Positions 10,210 to 22,540 of a stretch of 64,000 nt of DNA are shown in pieces. The notes beneath the pieces were generated by a model. That model worked only from the letters and a program-made list of their open reading frames with translations, made no database searches and was not told where the DNA came from. The stretch is from Ascarosepion bandense (lineage: Eukaryota > Mollusca > Cephalopoda > Sepiida > Sepiidae). Position 1 is the stretch's first letter; every line of letters starts with the position of its first letter. The position numbers and the translations under genes are program-made. Location: assembly GCA_037127315.1 (NCBI GenBank), contig JBBBDQ010000915.1:1025501-1089500 (forward strand), in the 5' to 3' direction.

Positions 10210-12175
10210 TATGGTCGCACTACCAACCAAGTCTGCGGAAAGAAATAAGGCAGGTCGTGGCGTGTTGTTATGGCTTCATTTCATGTTTTTCTATCTTCCC
10301 CATAATCCCTTGCGTTACATAGACAAAGTTCTCCTTAGTGTGTGGGCTGTACTTAATAAGAGAATATTTGTGTATCTCTTAAGCTGGGGTTTCCAGGGAT
10401 TCTTCAAAGTGTTGTTTTCTTCCGTTTTCTATCATACCAAGTGCACCTACTATAACTGGCACAACTCTGGTTTTCAATTTCCACACTGTTTCTATTTCAT
10501 TTTCTAGGTCTTTATATTTTGACAGTTTTTCGAATTACTTGGTTGCTATGTTACAATCCGCTAAACAAGCCATATCAATTAATAGGCAAGTTTTTTCTTT
10601 TTGGTTTTTAACAATAATGTCCGGCCTGTTTGCTTCAATTTTATTGTTTGTGTAGATGATTTAATCCCATATAATCGTGACATTTTCTATTTCTGTAAAA
10701 CCGATGCTGGATAATGTTCCTATCAGTGTTTGTTTACATATTTTTCATAGTGTTTGTTTACATATATTTCATAGTGTAAATATTGCCCATTCTATCGTGA
10801 CGATTTTTATATTCATTTGGGGCAAGTAAAGAACATCCTGAGATTAGATGGTCCTCTGTTTCTTGGTACTTATGAGAGAAACTGCATTTTGGATCCACAT
10901 TATTATGTGTAATATTTGCCTGAATGTTCCTAGTGAAAAGACTTTCATCTTGCGCAGCAAGTATAAAGCCTTCAGTTTCAGATTTTAATCTAGATGCACC
11001 TAACCATCTATGAGTAATAACGTTATCAATACTGGGTTTATTAGCACGTTCTGGATATTGACCATGCAAAGTTTTGTCATGCCAGCGTTGTTTCATTTGT
11101 TCACGAGCTGTTTGCTTGATTTAATTTTCATATTTTTTCCGCAATAGTTGGTTTTTATTCGGTTTTGCTTTTCCACAGAGTCTACTAAATGTAAATCTTG
11201 TTTGCAATTACTGCCTTCTTTCATTATTGAATATTTTTTCTTTCTGTTTTAATGATGTTTGACTAATTGTATCATCCAGTCCCATGTTGTTTCTATGTAT
11301 ATTAGTAAGCCAATAGTTGATGTCTTATATGACAATTCTAGCTGAATAAGACCTCTTCCTCCTTCTTTACGGGGTATGTATAGCCAGTCTACATCAACTT
11401 TTGGATGATGCATCTTATGTTTAGTAATTAGCTCACTTGTCTTAGAATCCATTCGTCTGATGTCGTTTAGACTCCAGTTCAAGATGTTGAAACTATATTA
11501 GACGACTTGGATGGCAAGGTTATTAATGGCCATAATTCTGTTCTGAGAATTCAATTCAGTTTTTAATATCAGTCGTAGCCTTCTATAGTACTCTTCAAGC
11601 ACTATTTCTTTCAATTTTTATGGTGAATTCATTCACTCTCATTTACATCCAGGTACTTATAAGCTTCTTCGTGCTCTAAATATTTTAATTTTTACAGCAG
11701 GGTCTAAGCTAGTTAAGGATGTTTGTTTTAGTGATTTTCGTAAAATTGTAGCTTTTTTCAAATTTATTCAAATTTAATTTCATTCCAATGTCTTCACTAA
11801 AGCATTGTACAGTTTATAGAAAACCTTCCAGCTGTCTTGTTAAGTTTGACTTGTTAATGCTATTACTAACATGCAAAATAGTAAGGGAGACAAAGACACC
11901 TTGAAATATGTCTCTTCTAATGTTTATTTGACCAAACTTATAGGCTCCATTTATATGACAGAGGTAAAGGGTTGTTTTTCACATCGACATACATTGTTTG
12001 GTGAAATTGATGATGACGGATGATATCTTGTACATATTTAAGGTCTTTAGGTTCATAATTAGAGGGTTAAAGTTGAATGATTTATCATTATGTGGTGTGT
12101 ATTGGTTCGACAATACAGATAATCTGATATGGCTCTTGAACCAAGGGGCCTGAAAATTTGTGAGTTTTATCATTT
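10210..12175 (-). pseudogene. R4/Dong-like LINE: reverse transcriptase, zinc-finger-like and restriction-like endonuclease regions
   Basis: Reading the minus strand downward, the reverse transcriptase appears as INFTKQCMSM, then GAYKFGQINIRRDIFQG (about 11900-11950, matching the motif KINIRRGIFQGDSLSPLLF). Next come EEYYRRLRLILKTELNS (about 11590) and NWSLNDIRRMDSKT with KMHHPKVDVDWLYIPRKEGG (11360-11480). The segment 10758-11096 carries LHGQYPERANKP, a degraded Cys/His cluster (CSFSH to HLISGC), and YKNRHDRM. Farther down is NRPDIIVKNQKEKTCLLIDM (about 10570-10640), which fits the PD-(D/E)XK core of restriction-like endonucleases. Such LINEs insert at preferred sites. Stops and frameshifts are frequent, so it is inactive. 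The clade is inferred. Confidence 0.7.
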
Positions 12176-12179
12176 AATT

Positions 12180-13470
12180 GGGAAGTATTTGAAAAAACAA
12201 TTTTTAATTATTTTTTTCTAATTCATATTCCAACGCAGACTGCATTTTCCAGGAAGAAAAACTCCAATTTGATTCTATTTATTGAATCATAAAATGAGAC
12301 ATCCGTTTTTCTAGTAGAATGTTAATGACAATAATTCAATAAGTTCCATTTCCTTAAAAGTATTTGATTTGTTGAAATTTATTAGATTTTCTAAGGGTTT
12401 TAAATCGTAAGTGAGAGTTAAGAAAATGGTTTAGTTATTTGCAACTCTTTCTTGATTCCTTGTAACTTAATAACAAACGTACTTTTTGTGTCATATAGCA
12501 ACATTCAGCCAAATCAATCCACGTAAACCACATTTTCAGGTCAAGCAGAAAACTCTACAATATATCAACCCTAAATTCAATCTTGACTGTATCCAATAAG
12601 AACAGCAACACAAAAAAATTAGCCTATATTTGGTTGGTGAAATACTTACATATTTTGTGGTTCAAATTGTTGCATTTCTAGTGGTTGAAAAAGTATATAT
12701 GTCTTATTTGGTCAGTGTAAAATTCTAAAATATATGAAAGCCAAATTTCTATTAAAATTTTGCCGCTTTGAATTTGGAAAATTTACACATTATGTTTCTG
12801 TTAGATTAAATCATAATTTCTTTCAGTTTTTGGGAAACATATACATTAGCGAATATATAATATCTAAACGCTCATTAAAGACATTATAACTACTGATAAA
12901 ACTGAGTTACTAATTATATTCAACAATAAAAAACAGTGGATTGGTAAAGATAAATATGCAAAATCGACTCTAGTTCCTGAATTCCATGTTATGTTATACG
13001 TGTGATGGCATAGTCAGGATATTAATCATTTAGAGTTGTTCAAACACAATGGAACAGTAACTGCACAATCAGCAGATGCAATATAACCATTATAGTTTGG
13101 TAAAAAAAAATACTTCTTATAATGCAATGAAACACTAAATGCACATTTATACGTATAGAAAATGCAACGTATCCATAAATGTGCTCATCAACTGGAGAAA
13201 TATAGCAATGCCTCGTACAAGAATAACCCTTTAAACATGTTGGAACACATTTGTTATCTTCTACATAACTTGCCATATCATTACAACAACCGATTATTAT
13301 TAATATTTTCGATTGTTGCAAAACCTCTTAATGGGTACAGTTTCTCAAATTAAAACAAAATGAAAAAATTCGTTGAAAAATTTTGCACATCAAACGGTGC
13401 GAAATTTTCTGCATATACATCGCTCTGAAAAATTACGTCATTGTGAATAGGTCTGCAATAAAATCGGTCT
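12180..13470. other. AT-rich sequence, nothing recognised
   Basis: Only short open frames occur, on both strands, without any family resemblance. No repeat, box pair or microsatellite of note was seen. Confidence 0.45.
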
Positions 13471-13790
13471 TGACATGTCGTCTTGATTTTAGCCACATTC
13501 TTACCAACGTGACATGGAATCTCTTTGGGTTTTCTACAAATATTTTCATTACAACTGTTCTTACGAACTTTTTTGCCTGATGCCTTAACAACATGAACTG
13601 AAGCGTCCTAGTTGATTCATATCTAAGTTCCACTCTTTTATCGACCACATGTATTTAAGCGCGCTACTTGATTGACATCTAGGTCCCACTCTTACCGTTT
13701 AAATTTCTAAATATAACCGATACTTCTACTTCAAAAGTTTTATTTCTTGTTCGTCTTTCCGGATTCTCATTCTAAGCTGTTATCCATTAC
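13470..13790 (+). pseudogene. CR1/Jockey-type LINE, C-terminal and 3' fragment
   Basis: The frame with FSTNIFITTVLTN (about 13528-13567) aligns with the FYKYFHGFCSDEL block of the better copy at 18.0-21.2 kb. Two partly duplicated versions of the following block (ending ctaagttccactctttt and ctaggtcccactcttac) match its TRLANRSHPLTV segment, and the next 80 bp match its FYSNSFFSRASHLWNSLP region. The 5' part is missing, as is typical for a truncated LINE. Confidence 0.7.
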
Positions 13791-14663
13791 ATCACCCGAT
13801 TTAAAAACCAATTACTTTTGTAAAGATATATTCAATATACATAAACTACAGAACTATATGTTTGATTAGAATAATATATTATGTACATGAATAAATTCGT
13901 ATCATATATTATGTAATACAGGATTATTTCTATTCTATAGCCTTCATATGCCATGCATTTTTTTATTTTACCAATCTTCTATTCTTTCTCATTTTATATG
14001 TTACACAATAGTATTGTTATTGATAACCAATTCTATCCAGGTAGTTGTGTATTATTTTTCATTCTCAGAGACCTCTCCTTTCACTATTAACGACAAGCTT
14101 TCTATTGGGTTATTGCCTGGTAGGAAAAAGTGTGTTTTATATATTTTGATACGGGTGAAATTTGGAATTTTGGCAATTTAACCGAAAGTAAATAAAAGTA
14201 TTTTCTTGCCTTAATATAATCATTAGCACGATTATATTTCTTATTATCTGTCCACTTAATGTCTTCTTCAAGAATTTAATATGATTCTCGTAAAACATCA
14301 GTCTTGAAAGGACCTATAATTTTGTTTTCTACTATACTTGTTCAAAATTACTCGTTATTGACTTCTAAGTTATGCTGGCTTGTTCAATAAATGTACTAAC
14401 CACAGTTTCGCAGTCTATCCTATGTAACTCTAATTGTATAACTAGAAATTACTATTAAACACTTAGATGATCTTGGACTCTATCATGACTGGAAAGTGAA
14501 AACCAGACACCTCCTTCCTACATATGGCAGTTGTACTCCTTTTTCAGCATGATCTAGCTTTTTTAAAAGTAAATGATAGCAGTAGAAATCAGGTACTTTA
14601 TAGAGCGGTTTTTCCAGCAATTTTAGCGATGGATCGTATGTACGAGTTTCACTTGAGGTTTGG

Positions 14664-14665
14664 AT

Positions 14666-14719
<54 letters not shown>
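14664..14719. repeat. (GATA)n microsatellite
   Basis: Fourteen GATA units. Translated on the minus strand they give the (Ile-Tyr-Leu-Ser)n run inside a spurious frame at 14483-14875. Confidence 0.97.
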
Positions 14720-15610
14720 AACTAGCATGATTATTAGATAAAAACTTAGCTGATGGAGAATATATGTAAATGTATTGGCAGAGAAAGGAAATATTTGTGT
14801 GGAAGAAAGAAAAAGCGTATGCATGAGAGAATGCGTTTGTGGTATTATTCTTAATGCAGTAATCTCTTGTGACAAAACCGATTATGATTTTTTGTCATAA
14901 CTATGAATTGTCACCCGTGTACCGTGTTCCCTGCTATTTAACCCAAAGGTAGTGGGTGGATAAAAAAAGTTATTCATACTTTCCTCAAGGGCATTTGTGA
15001 GTACGAAACCGCTTGGAATTTGTTCTCAACCCGGCAATTCTACTGTTCGCACCGATAGATTCCCTCCCTTGGAGTAGAAATAGATACGTAAGTGGGTGGG
15101 TAATTTGTTCATGCATAATGATGAACCTTCACTATCTACGCTTAAGAATATTTCAATATATTTTTTCGTTGCCAAAAAAATAGCTTCTGTTGATACTTAG
15201 GTTAAGCAAATTCTATCTCACATTTCAGTTCGATACTAAATAAGAGCTCCATGTGAAACAATTCAAATAAAAGGCGGAAAATAACATTAAATATAGTCAA
15301 ACATGAAAATATGTACGGCTGGTATGTATATATTGAAAAGATATACGAGAATTCAGCTACATATTGAAATTCAGAGAAACATTTCCCTACTTATCGCATA
15401 GATGGCTGAATTCGTGTTCTAAAAGGTTTGTTTATACAAATGGTGATTGGACGTATGTTTTCTTTATACAAATATTTTAGCTTTTCAAATCTTAATAAAA
15501 TCGCGCTCATTCTAGAATTCGTTTGTCTTTTTAAAAGATAAAGACCGCGAGAATTAAAATCAGTTATTCTGCTTCTGTAATGTGGAGGTATAGTTGATCA
15601 AGTCAGATAA
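14720..15610. other. Unassigned sequence
   Basis: The section at 14900-15120 is somewhat less AT-rich, but no open frame, box pair or transposon motif could be recognised. Confidence 0.4.
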
Positions 15611-15612
15611 TG

Positions 15613-15626
15613 TTCTCTCTCTCTCT

Positions 15627-15673
<47 letters not shown>
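15613..15673. repeat. (TC)n microsatellite
   Basis: An imperfect CT run. It precedes, by about 60 bp, the 3' side of a minus-strand LINE fragment. Confidence 0.95.
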
Positions 15674-15675
<2 letters not shown>

Positions 15676-15729
15676 ATATTAACAAGAGGACTCTTTGATT
15701 TTTTATTAAATCAATTCAAGCAAGCAAGA

Positions 15730-16092
15730 CAGCACAGTGAGTTAGAGTAAAAACAAGATACAGAGGGTGTCGAAGAAAGAGTAAGAGATAGATGGGACCC
15801 AAGGAAATCGAAGATGGCAATTGACATTACATTTAAAGTTTTGGAGATTGTAGCTATAAGAGAAGCAAGCGAAGGGAAGTGAGTTCCACGGATGAGAAGT
15901 GCTAGAAAATAAAATGTTATATCAGCGGAAACGGTTACATTATGCTACTTAAATAGTAAAAGAGTAAAACATGTAGCACGCATGGATTCATGTGGTCGGA
16001 GAGAAGCTCATCAGAGCAGTTGCCATAAAAATATTTGTAGAAAAGACAGCGAAGTTACATGCTGTCACTGAGACTGTAGGATGTCTGCCAAG
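15730..16092 (-). pseudogene. CR1/Jockey-type LINE, C-terminal and 3' fragment
   Basis: This matches 34440-34700 (the C-terminus of the LINE at 34.2-37.3 kb) over about 330 bp, for example ggagattgtagctat and atatttgtagaa. The minus-strand order is LADxLQ, FLQIF (FYKYF in the better copy), the dipeptide of the WNSLP region, then 3' UTR. It is a 5'-truncated insertion. Confidence 0.75.
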
Positions 16093-16479
16093 TAAGAATC
16101 GACTATATTTCATTTATATATATTTAAATACTATTTGTGTGTCTTTTTCTTTGAAGGTTGTATATCCGCGTAAGCATGAAGAATGCATTGAGGTAAAAAT
16201 TATGACAAAAATAAATACTGCACCAAAACGTTTTGAATTTACGACCATAATCTTAGAATGATAAGGACTTTCTTCAAAATTATATAATTTTTCTTTTTTC
16301 ATTTTCTATCGCAAGTTTTCAGATACAATTCACTCCGGCGGTCTTCAGCTTTCTGTTTTGTATAGCGGCCGAAAATTTGATAAACCAAAAGCAACAATTC
16401 TGACATTATTCTATATAAAAAAATAACACAGACTGCATTAACTAAAAATTGAAATGATTACCTGCATGTAATTTGAATT

Positions 16480-17300
16480 ATCAGAGCCTTGTCAAGGTTG
16501 TCAACCTTTGGTATGACGGGTTCCAGCTCTGTATGCCTCTATTGACAAACTAAAAAATATAACACGTCAGAACATTTAAGATAAAAAATAAGGACAGAAT
16601 AGCACGAGGCCATCAATACTTAATCTTTGGAAAAAAGTTGTCGTGTGGAATGCCTTTCAAGGCTACTTAAACGTTTTCAAACTCTGGTCAGTTCAATCCT
16701 AGATATGACAGCAATATGCTCGTTTTGGTCTGATAGGGCCGTTGTAAACATACCGTATGGTAGAATGAGTCGGATACCCACTTAGGCGGTACGGGGAACT
16801 TATTTTTTTCCATTATCTTCAGCGATTATATAAATATTGGAGTTCAACTCGCAGTCTGCTGTGAGCTTTAGCCTAAATAGACGTTTGAGTGAAGGTTTCC
16901 GATTGGGAGTATAACCTTTCATAATAACCGGAAAAAAGTCGGTATTGATAAAACGCTACTAGAATCATTTTGAAAGTATTAGATGATACAACCCAATCTT
17001 CCCCCGTTCAGTTGAGAGAATATGATCAGCAGACAGATTAGCTGCCAGGTCCTCTAGATAATTTTGAAGTACATCCAAAAGCCGTGCTATAGCAAGGAGA
17101 TATATTTACTAATATATCTGATAATACAGTTAGGTAGATTGTTAATAGAAAATTATCGTAAATATAAACGTTATAAGTAAGTAGGATCGAAGAGAGATTT
17201 TTGGGGGAAACTGTTATGGATCTGATGTGCTTCGTCGAACTGGTCATTAGTGGTGATATCATGACTGGTGTCGGTTAGCTGTTGGCTTTTGTAGCCAACA
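16480..17300 (-). pseudogene. CR1/Jockey-type LINE, reverse transcriptase palm and C-terminal fragment
   Basis: Minus-strand pieces in order are PQKSLFDPTYL (the PQGSLLGPTLF box), NNLPNCII (INDLP), SPCYSTAFGCTSK in place of the catalytic YADDTTVYGCTSK, and DWVVSSN. Downstream, IRPKRAYCCHI equals the conserved IRPCMEYCCHI block. The catalytic Asp pair is therefore lost. Frames break every 30-60 codons. It belongs to the same broad LINE type as the element at 21.4-22.5 kb. Confidence 0.65.
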
Positions 17301-18039
17301 GATTAGATGTTAATTATTACACGGCTATCGGAGACCAAAAGAAAATTCCCTTTTACCATATTCTTTACTGACTGAAGACAAGAAAATACCTAAACTTTTG
17401 AATCACGTTTTCTAAAGGACGGGTACACTTATACATTATCCCCTTTTGCCATTAACACATGTTATATGACCGAGAAAATGGAACGAAAATAATAAATTTG
17501 CTTTGAGTTATGTTTGCTTCTAGGGTTTTCATCATTTGCTCTCATAAACGGTTTTACCAACGACAATATGTTGATTAGGCTCAAATTAAAATAAAATTGG
17601 CTAGAGTATATGCTCAGCACATGGGCCTTAATAGTAGTTGATGTGCAGCAATATATTGAAATATATGTTCTTAGATTTTCCTGAATTTTTGAATCGATCC
17701 ATGTTTAGTTTTTCTTGCATATGGCATCCCCCCGTTGGCTTATCTAGATTCGTCAAAAAGCTGTTATTTGGTGTTATTATACACTTATAAATACAAAGAT
17801 TTTGCTGCCTTCACACTCCTTACGCAGTTGTACTTCTAGCACGCGGTAAAATTAACACGAGTACGGGACTTGTCCCCGGTTTGTGAATATCTGAACTCTT
17901 TCATACTCACGCACGCACATACAAACACACACACGTGTAGCATCTACACATAGAGACACGTGATTCTTAGTATCTCTGATCAACAGTTGAAGAATATCGG
18001 GGTTCCTGTAGTGCCATTTCGCGCATGGACGGGCGTCCC
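17301..18039. other. Unassigned sequence upstream of LINE
   Basis: It holds small unrelated frames and a short CA-rich tract near 17920. The last about 200 bp before the LINE (17830-18040) are less AT-rich and may be part of the element's 5' region. Confidence 0.35.
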
Positions 18040-18289
18040 TGCATGAATTTCCGATGGGCAACACCGAGGCCACATTATGATGCAGGCGGCGCCATTCACC
18101 ATCCTTTACCTACTGCAATTAACGACCATCTGACCCTACTCTAGACCTCTCTCTATCCACAACTAAAACCAGCATGAAATTAAACAAACAAAACTAAACC
18201 AGCTAGTCATAAATCGCCCAAACCTATCTGCGTTTCTTCACAAACATACGAGGTATTCGCAGTAACTTTAATAGTGTAGAATCATTCCT

Positions 18290-18930
18290 TCTAACTCACC
18301 CGATATCTTAGCTATATGTGAGACTAACCTTGAACCTTCTATCTCCTCTTCAGAGCTGTTTGTTCCTGGTTACCTTCCCCTCTTCAGGAAGGACTCCAAT
18401 GTCCATATGCATGGAGTTGGTGTATATGTCAGCGAACAACTCCCCCTAGCCAGGGTCACATCTCTTGAATCCCTGGATCATTCCTTCATGTGCTTCCGTC
18501 TCTCACTTCTAAGCTCGGTTAGCTATCTCTTCTTCTTCTACCGCTCCCCCTCCTCCTCTGACTGTACGGTACTTGATTGCATCTCTACTAATATCGACAG
18601 GGCCATTTCTTCTCACCCATATATATGTGTTTGGCGATTTTAATGCCCACCACACCAAGTGGCTTGAAAACTCAGCCAACGACTTTGCTGGGATCCGCAC
18701 CATGTATTTTTCAATAACCCAAGCTCTAATGCAAGTGGTGGACTTCCCCACGCGTTTCTCTAATAACCCTAACGGAAGGGACTCTTTACTCGACCTTTGC
18801 TTTACCTCCATCCCAGACTCCTGCACTATCAGGAAACTCTGCCCCCTCGGAAACTCTGACCACGGCGTAGTCTCCGTCAACATCTCAATCCGCGTTAACT
18901 CTACCCAAGAAAACCAGACTAGCAAAATAT
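18290..18930 (+). pseudogene. LINE ORF2 endonuclease domain
   Basis: Boxes in order are LAICETNLEP (about 18312-18340, holding the catalytic Glu), HGVGVYVSEQLPLAR (18410-18454), a frameshift near 18620, VFGDFNAHHTKW (about 18625-18660), FPTRFSNN with DLCFTS, and GNSDHGVVSVN (about 18850-18880, the terminal SDH box). All the key endonuclease boxes are present; only the reading frame is broken. The protein nicks genomic DNA to prime reverse transcription. Confidence 0.85.
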
Positions 18931-21000
18931 CATACTGCTACCAGAGAGCAGTTCCTAAACTTCCTCTGCGACGTCCCCTGGAACAACGTCTTCCATCTTC
19001 CTGTCGACGACTGTGCCTCCGAGGTCTCCTCTTGGGTTAAGGCTGGTATCGATGCTTTTATCCCGGCCAGGAAATTCCAACTAAAATCAAATTCGTCCCC
19101 CCGGTTCTCACCCGCTTGCTCGGCCGCCATTGCCCACTGGAACCATTTCTTCCGGCTCTATCGAAGCCGCTCGTCGAACGAAAACAGGTGCCTTTTCGCC
19201 TCAGCACGGAACAAGTGTAAAAAGTACTGAATGAAGCTAAGATGGCGTTTGCTACCAGAATGAGGCAACGCATAGCATCCTCTAAGTTTGGCTCCAAAGA
19301 TTACTGTCGTCTCTGCAAAAGCGTACTCAACAAGAACAAGACTTCAATACCCCCACTAATCAATGAGTTTGAAGTTCTCACCTACCCAGCGGACAAGGCT
19401 TTGCCCGTAGATTCTCCACCAATTCGACACTGGACTCGTTAGGAATACCTACACCCGACTTCCCACCCAGAACTAAGGCTCAACTAAATAACGTCCACAT
19501 TACACCCTCGCTGGTCGCCAAGATAATTACACAACTTGACCCACACAAAGCGAGTGGCGGTGACGGAATCCCAATCATAGTACTGAAGAAATGTGCCCCA
19601 GAACTCTCCTCTGTCCTCTCTAAACTCTATAACCTCTGCCTATCTGCTTCCTTTTTTCCTGCCTGTTGGAAGTCCTCCTGTGTAGTTCCTATATTTAAGA
19701 ATTCTGGCGAACCCTCAGACCGCGCCAATTACCGTCCTATTAGTCTTCTTCCAATCTTTGGCAAAGTTTTCGAAGCCATTATCAACGCCGAGGTGATTCA
19801 GCATCTCACGGCCCACAGGCTTCTCTCTGACAAACAGTACGGGGTTCGCTTCACCAGGTCTACTGCTGATATGCTAACGACCATTACCAAGTACATATAC
19901 CGGGCACTTGACAAGAATGGCGTAGCCCGAACCGTTACCTTGGATATCTACAAAGCGTTCGACAGGGTATGGCATGCTGGCCTCTTGTGAAAGCTACGGG
20001 ATAACTGTACATCTGTTTGACCTCATCCAGTCATTCATCTCTAACCGCACATTGAAGGTGGTATTAAATGGGCATGCCTCCAAAAACTACCATAAGAACG
20101 CGGGCGTCCCTCAAGGTTCTATCCTAGGTCCCACGCTCTTTCTGATCTACATTAATGATCTCCCCGACGCCATTAGATCCCAAGTTGGCATGTATGCCGA
20201 TGACACAACAATCTACTCTCGCATCGATCAAAAACCAGGTGTGGACGACAAAGTGAACCTTGCTGCTGTACTTGAAAAGGACCTCCAATCTGTAATGGCC
20301 TGGGGTAGGAAATGGCTAGTAAATTTCAATGCCTCAAAACGAAGCTGTTATCAACTAACCACCATAGACAATCGCATCTACCTCCCGTTAGCATGGGACA
20401 GGCTAGCCTCCCAGAGAGTAAAATACTACGCCTCCTTGACCTTACACTTTCGGCGGACATCAAATGGAATGACTATATCGAATCCATTGCCAAATCTGCT
20501 GCTATGAAAGTCGGCTCTCTGTGCAAGGCTCGGAAGTTTTTCCCACCTGAATCTATTCTGCACATATATAAATCTACCATCCGCCCGTGTATTGAATATT
20601 GCTGCCATATCTGGTCGAGTGTCCCTGCTGTTCTCCTTGGGCTTCTTGACAAAATACAAAGGAGGATCTGTAACATGGTTGATACTGACTTGGCAGACCG
20701 GCTGCAACCACTCTCTCACAGGCGTGATGTGGCTTCCTTGTGCCTCTTCTACAAGTACTTTCATGGCTTCTGCTCCGATGAGCTTAGATCACTGGTGCCG
20801 CCTAAGTACGAATTTACATGAGATACTAGATTAGCAAATAGGTCCCACCCTTTAACAGTTAAACAAATAAGATGTAACCGTAAATTCTACTCCAACAGCT
20901 TCTTTTCTCGCGCTTCCCACCTGTGGAACTCCCTTCCACAAGTCTGATTTCCCGACAGCTACAATCTCCAGGTGTTTAAATGTAGGGTCAATAGACACCT
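18931..21000 (+). pseudogene. LINE ORF2 reverse transcriptase and C-terminal region
   Basis: After the endonuclease come a linker (VKAGIDAFIPARKF), DPHKASGGDGIP (about 19540), NYRPISLLPIFGKVFEA (about 19729-19780), TLDIYKAFDRVWHA (about 19938-19980), GVPQGSILGPTLFLIYIND (about 20104-20160) and the catalytic YADD at 20192-20203, which is intact. The thumb region gives NDYIESIAKSAAMKVGSLC, IRPCIEYCCHIW (about 20580-20615) and LSHRRDVASLCLFYKYFHG. The terminal RASHLWNSLP box lies near 20910-20940. Frameshifts occur near 18950, 19225, 19405, 19985 and 20335, and a stop follows WNSLPQV. Confidence 0.88.
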
Positions 21001-21399
21001 CCTATCACACAAACTCCCAATTATTCTCAGAACACTCTCATTTACCCAACCCTCATTCTCGGTATCCTTACCCGCCTATCACCCACCCTCTGACATTTCC
21101 TATATTTAACCATCCTTTCTCCACTCTATGTAGCCCCCTGCGCAGTAGTGGCAGTGACATGCCTTGCTCGGGGTGAAACGTTTATATTAAAAAAAAAAAT
21201 TTTTTTTCAAGCTTTTTTTCCATGTATGCTATTGCATTTTCTGTCTTTTATTAATCAAGTAATTCTCATATCAATACTTGGAAGAATCTCTTTGTTGCAG
21301 TTTTATCATATAACAATGACAATTGATCGTTTACATGTATTATATTTTTATAGTCATATTTCACTCAATACAAGCATCAAGGTGAACTCAAAGTAGAGT

Positions 21400-22540
21400 T
21401 TTACTGTATGATAATGTAAGGAAAGTAAATGGAGAAAGGATGGATTATTATGAAGGCGCGTAGGAGAGGTACTGTTTGACTCTGGACATAAAGTGTCCAA
21501 GATTGCAGTTTTCATTATTCTCAACAGAATTGTTCGTTTCACAAAGTAACGTTTTTGGAGAAGATGCTGAGTGCACATTTCTTTTTAGCAATGTTACAAG
21601 AAGAAAATAGAGATGGTCTGCTACCGTAAACACTGCATGAAAGCTACTGTACTGTGAAGGTCAAAGCTAGTAAAGTTAAGCTGGAGTAATGTAACACATC
21701 CGACCATCTGCCATAGTAATAGCGATAGAGTAGTTAAAAACTGGCGACGTTTCATCTGTGTGATAAAAACTGAAAGAGTAGAAAAGAATACATAACCAAA
21801 AACAATCACCCAAGGAACTGTGAAATCTATCCATGTTAGACAGTGTAGATAAGGCTTGGTGTATGGCGGTAATATTCCATTCTTAGTTGGGTCTGACACC
21901 TATAAATCAAGAGCATGAGAGTGAGGTACTTTTTGGTGCGGTAGAATGAACCGACCATTCTTCACGTTTTTCACCGGAGTAAACTTTAACGCCTGTAGGC
22001 GTTCGAAAGAAGGAGACTCTTTGAGGGTACGATCACTCATCAGGCTTGGTAAAGATTTACCATTTGCACGTTAGTGATGGAATGTTACGTGTTTAGTATA
22101 AACTCTATTGAAAGATATCAGGCTCTCATTTCCTTATTGAGCTGTGAGAGTTATAGAAGTCTCTGGTCATCAAGATGTTTTGCATGTGGTACGTGGTATC
22201 ATCTGCATAATATACTTACTAATCATCTAGGCTTTTTGGGTAGATCGTTGAAATAGAGCAAAAGAAAGGGAGAACCAAGGAGAGATCCGTGGTAGATACC
22301 AACATTGATTTCAAGTGCCTCAGAGATCAAGTGATACATTAATAATGATCTTCATGGACCTATCCGACAGCATAAGTTTGATAACTAAATAAACTTAGTA
22401 ATTTCATAGCTGGTTAGTTTGTACAAAAATTCCCTGTGCTACACTTTATGAAAAGCCTTCATGATATCTTCAGAGAGATTCTTATTATCAAGAAATCAAC
22501 AGGTTACATGCGTGAAAATAGTTAAATTATCATGTATTAA
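21400..22540 (-). pseudogene. CR1/Jockey-type LINE of a second family, C-terminal half
   Basis: The minus strand gives a KAFHKV-HREFLYKL piece (about 22440-22475), a GSLLGSPFLLLYFNDLPK-like box, and VYYADDTTYHMQNIL with an intact catalytic YADD at 22198-22209. Then come SHRxNVASF, LYRYYYGRWSDVLH (about 21690-21760) and FMSRVKQYLSYAPS (about 21450-21490). Several frameshifts and stops are present and the 5' half is absent. It meets the previous LINE tail to tail across about 200 bp of AT-rich sequence. The C-terminal protein text differs clearly from the 18-21 kb family. Confidence 0.75.

Larger units (their letters stand above)
18040..21199 (+). mobile_element. CR1/Jockey-type non-LTR retrotransposon, near full length, inactive
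   Basis: This is the best LINE copy in the window. Its 5' part (from about 18100) is matched by the 5' part of the minus-strand copy ending near 37310, which supports the boundary. ORF2 encodes endonuclease then reverse transcriptase, followed by a 3' UTR ending in the tag tagccccctgcgcagtag, a gctcggggtg box and a run of A at 21189-21199. Such elements copy their RNA into a nicked target. At least six frameshifts make it defective. Related 3' ends recur at 13.5, 15.7, 33.7, 34.2 and 53.1 kb. Confidence 0.85.

Noticed and set aside
14483..14875. 130-codon minus-strand frame with (Ile-Tyr-Leu-Ser)n
   Set aside because: The central run is a GATA microsatellite and the flanks match no family.
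18509..18925. 138-codon minus-strand open frame
   Set aside because: It is antisense to the LINE endonuclease region, whose motifs are clear on the + strand.
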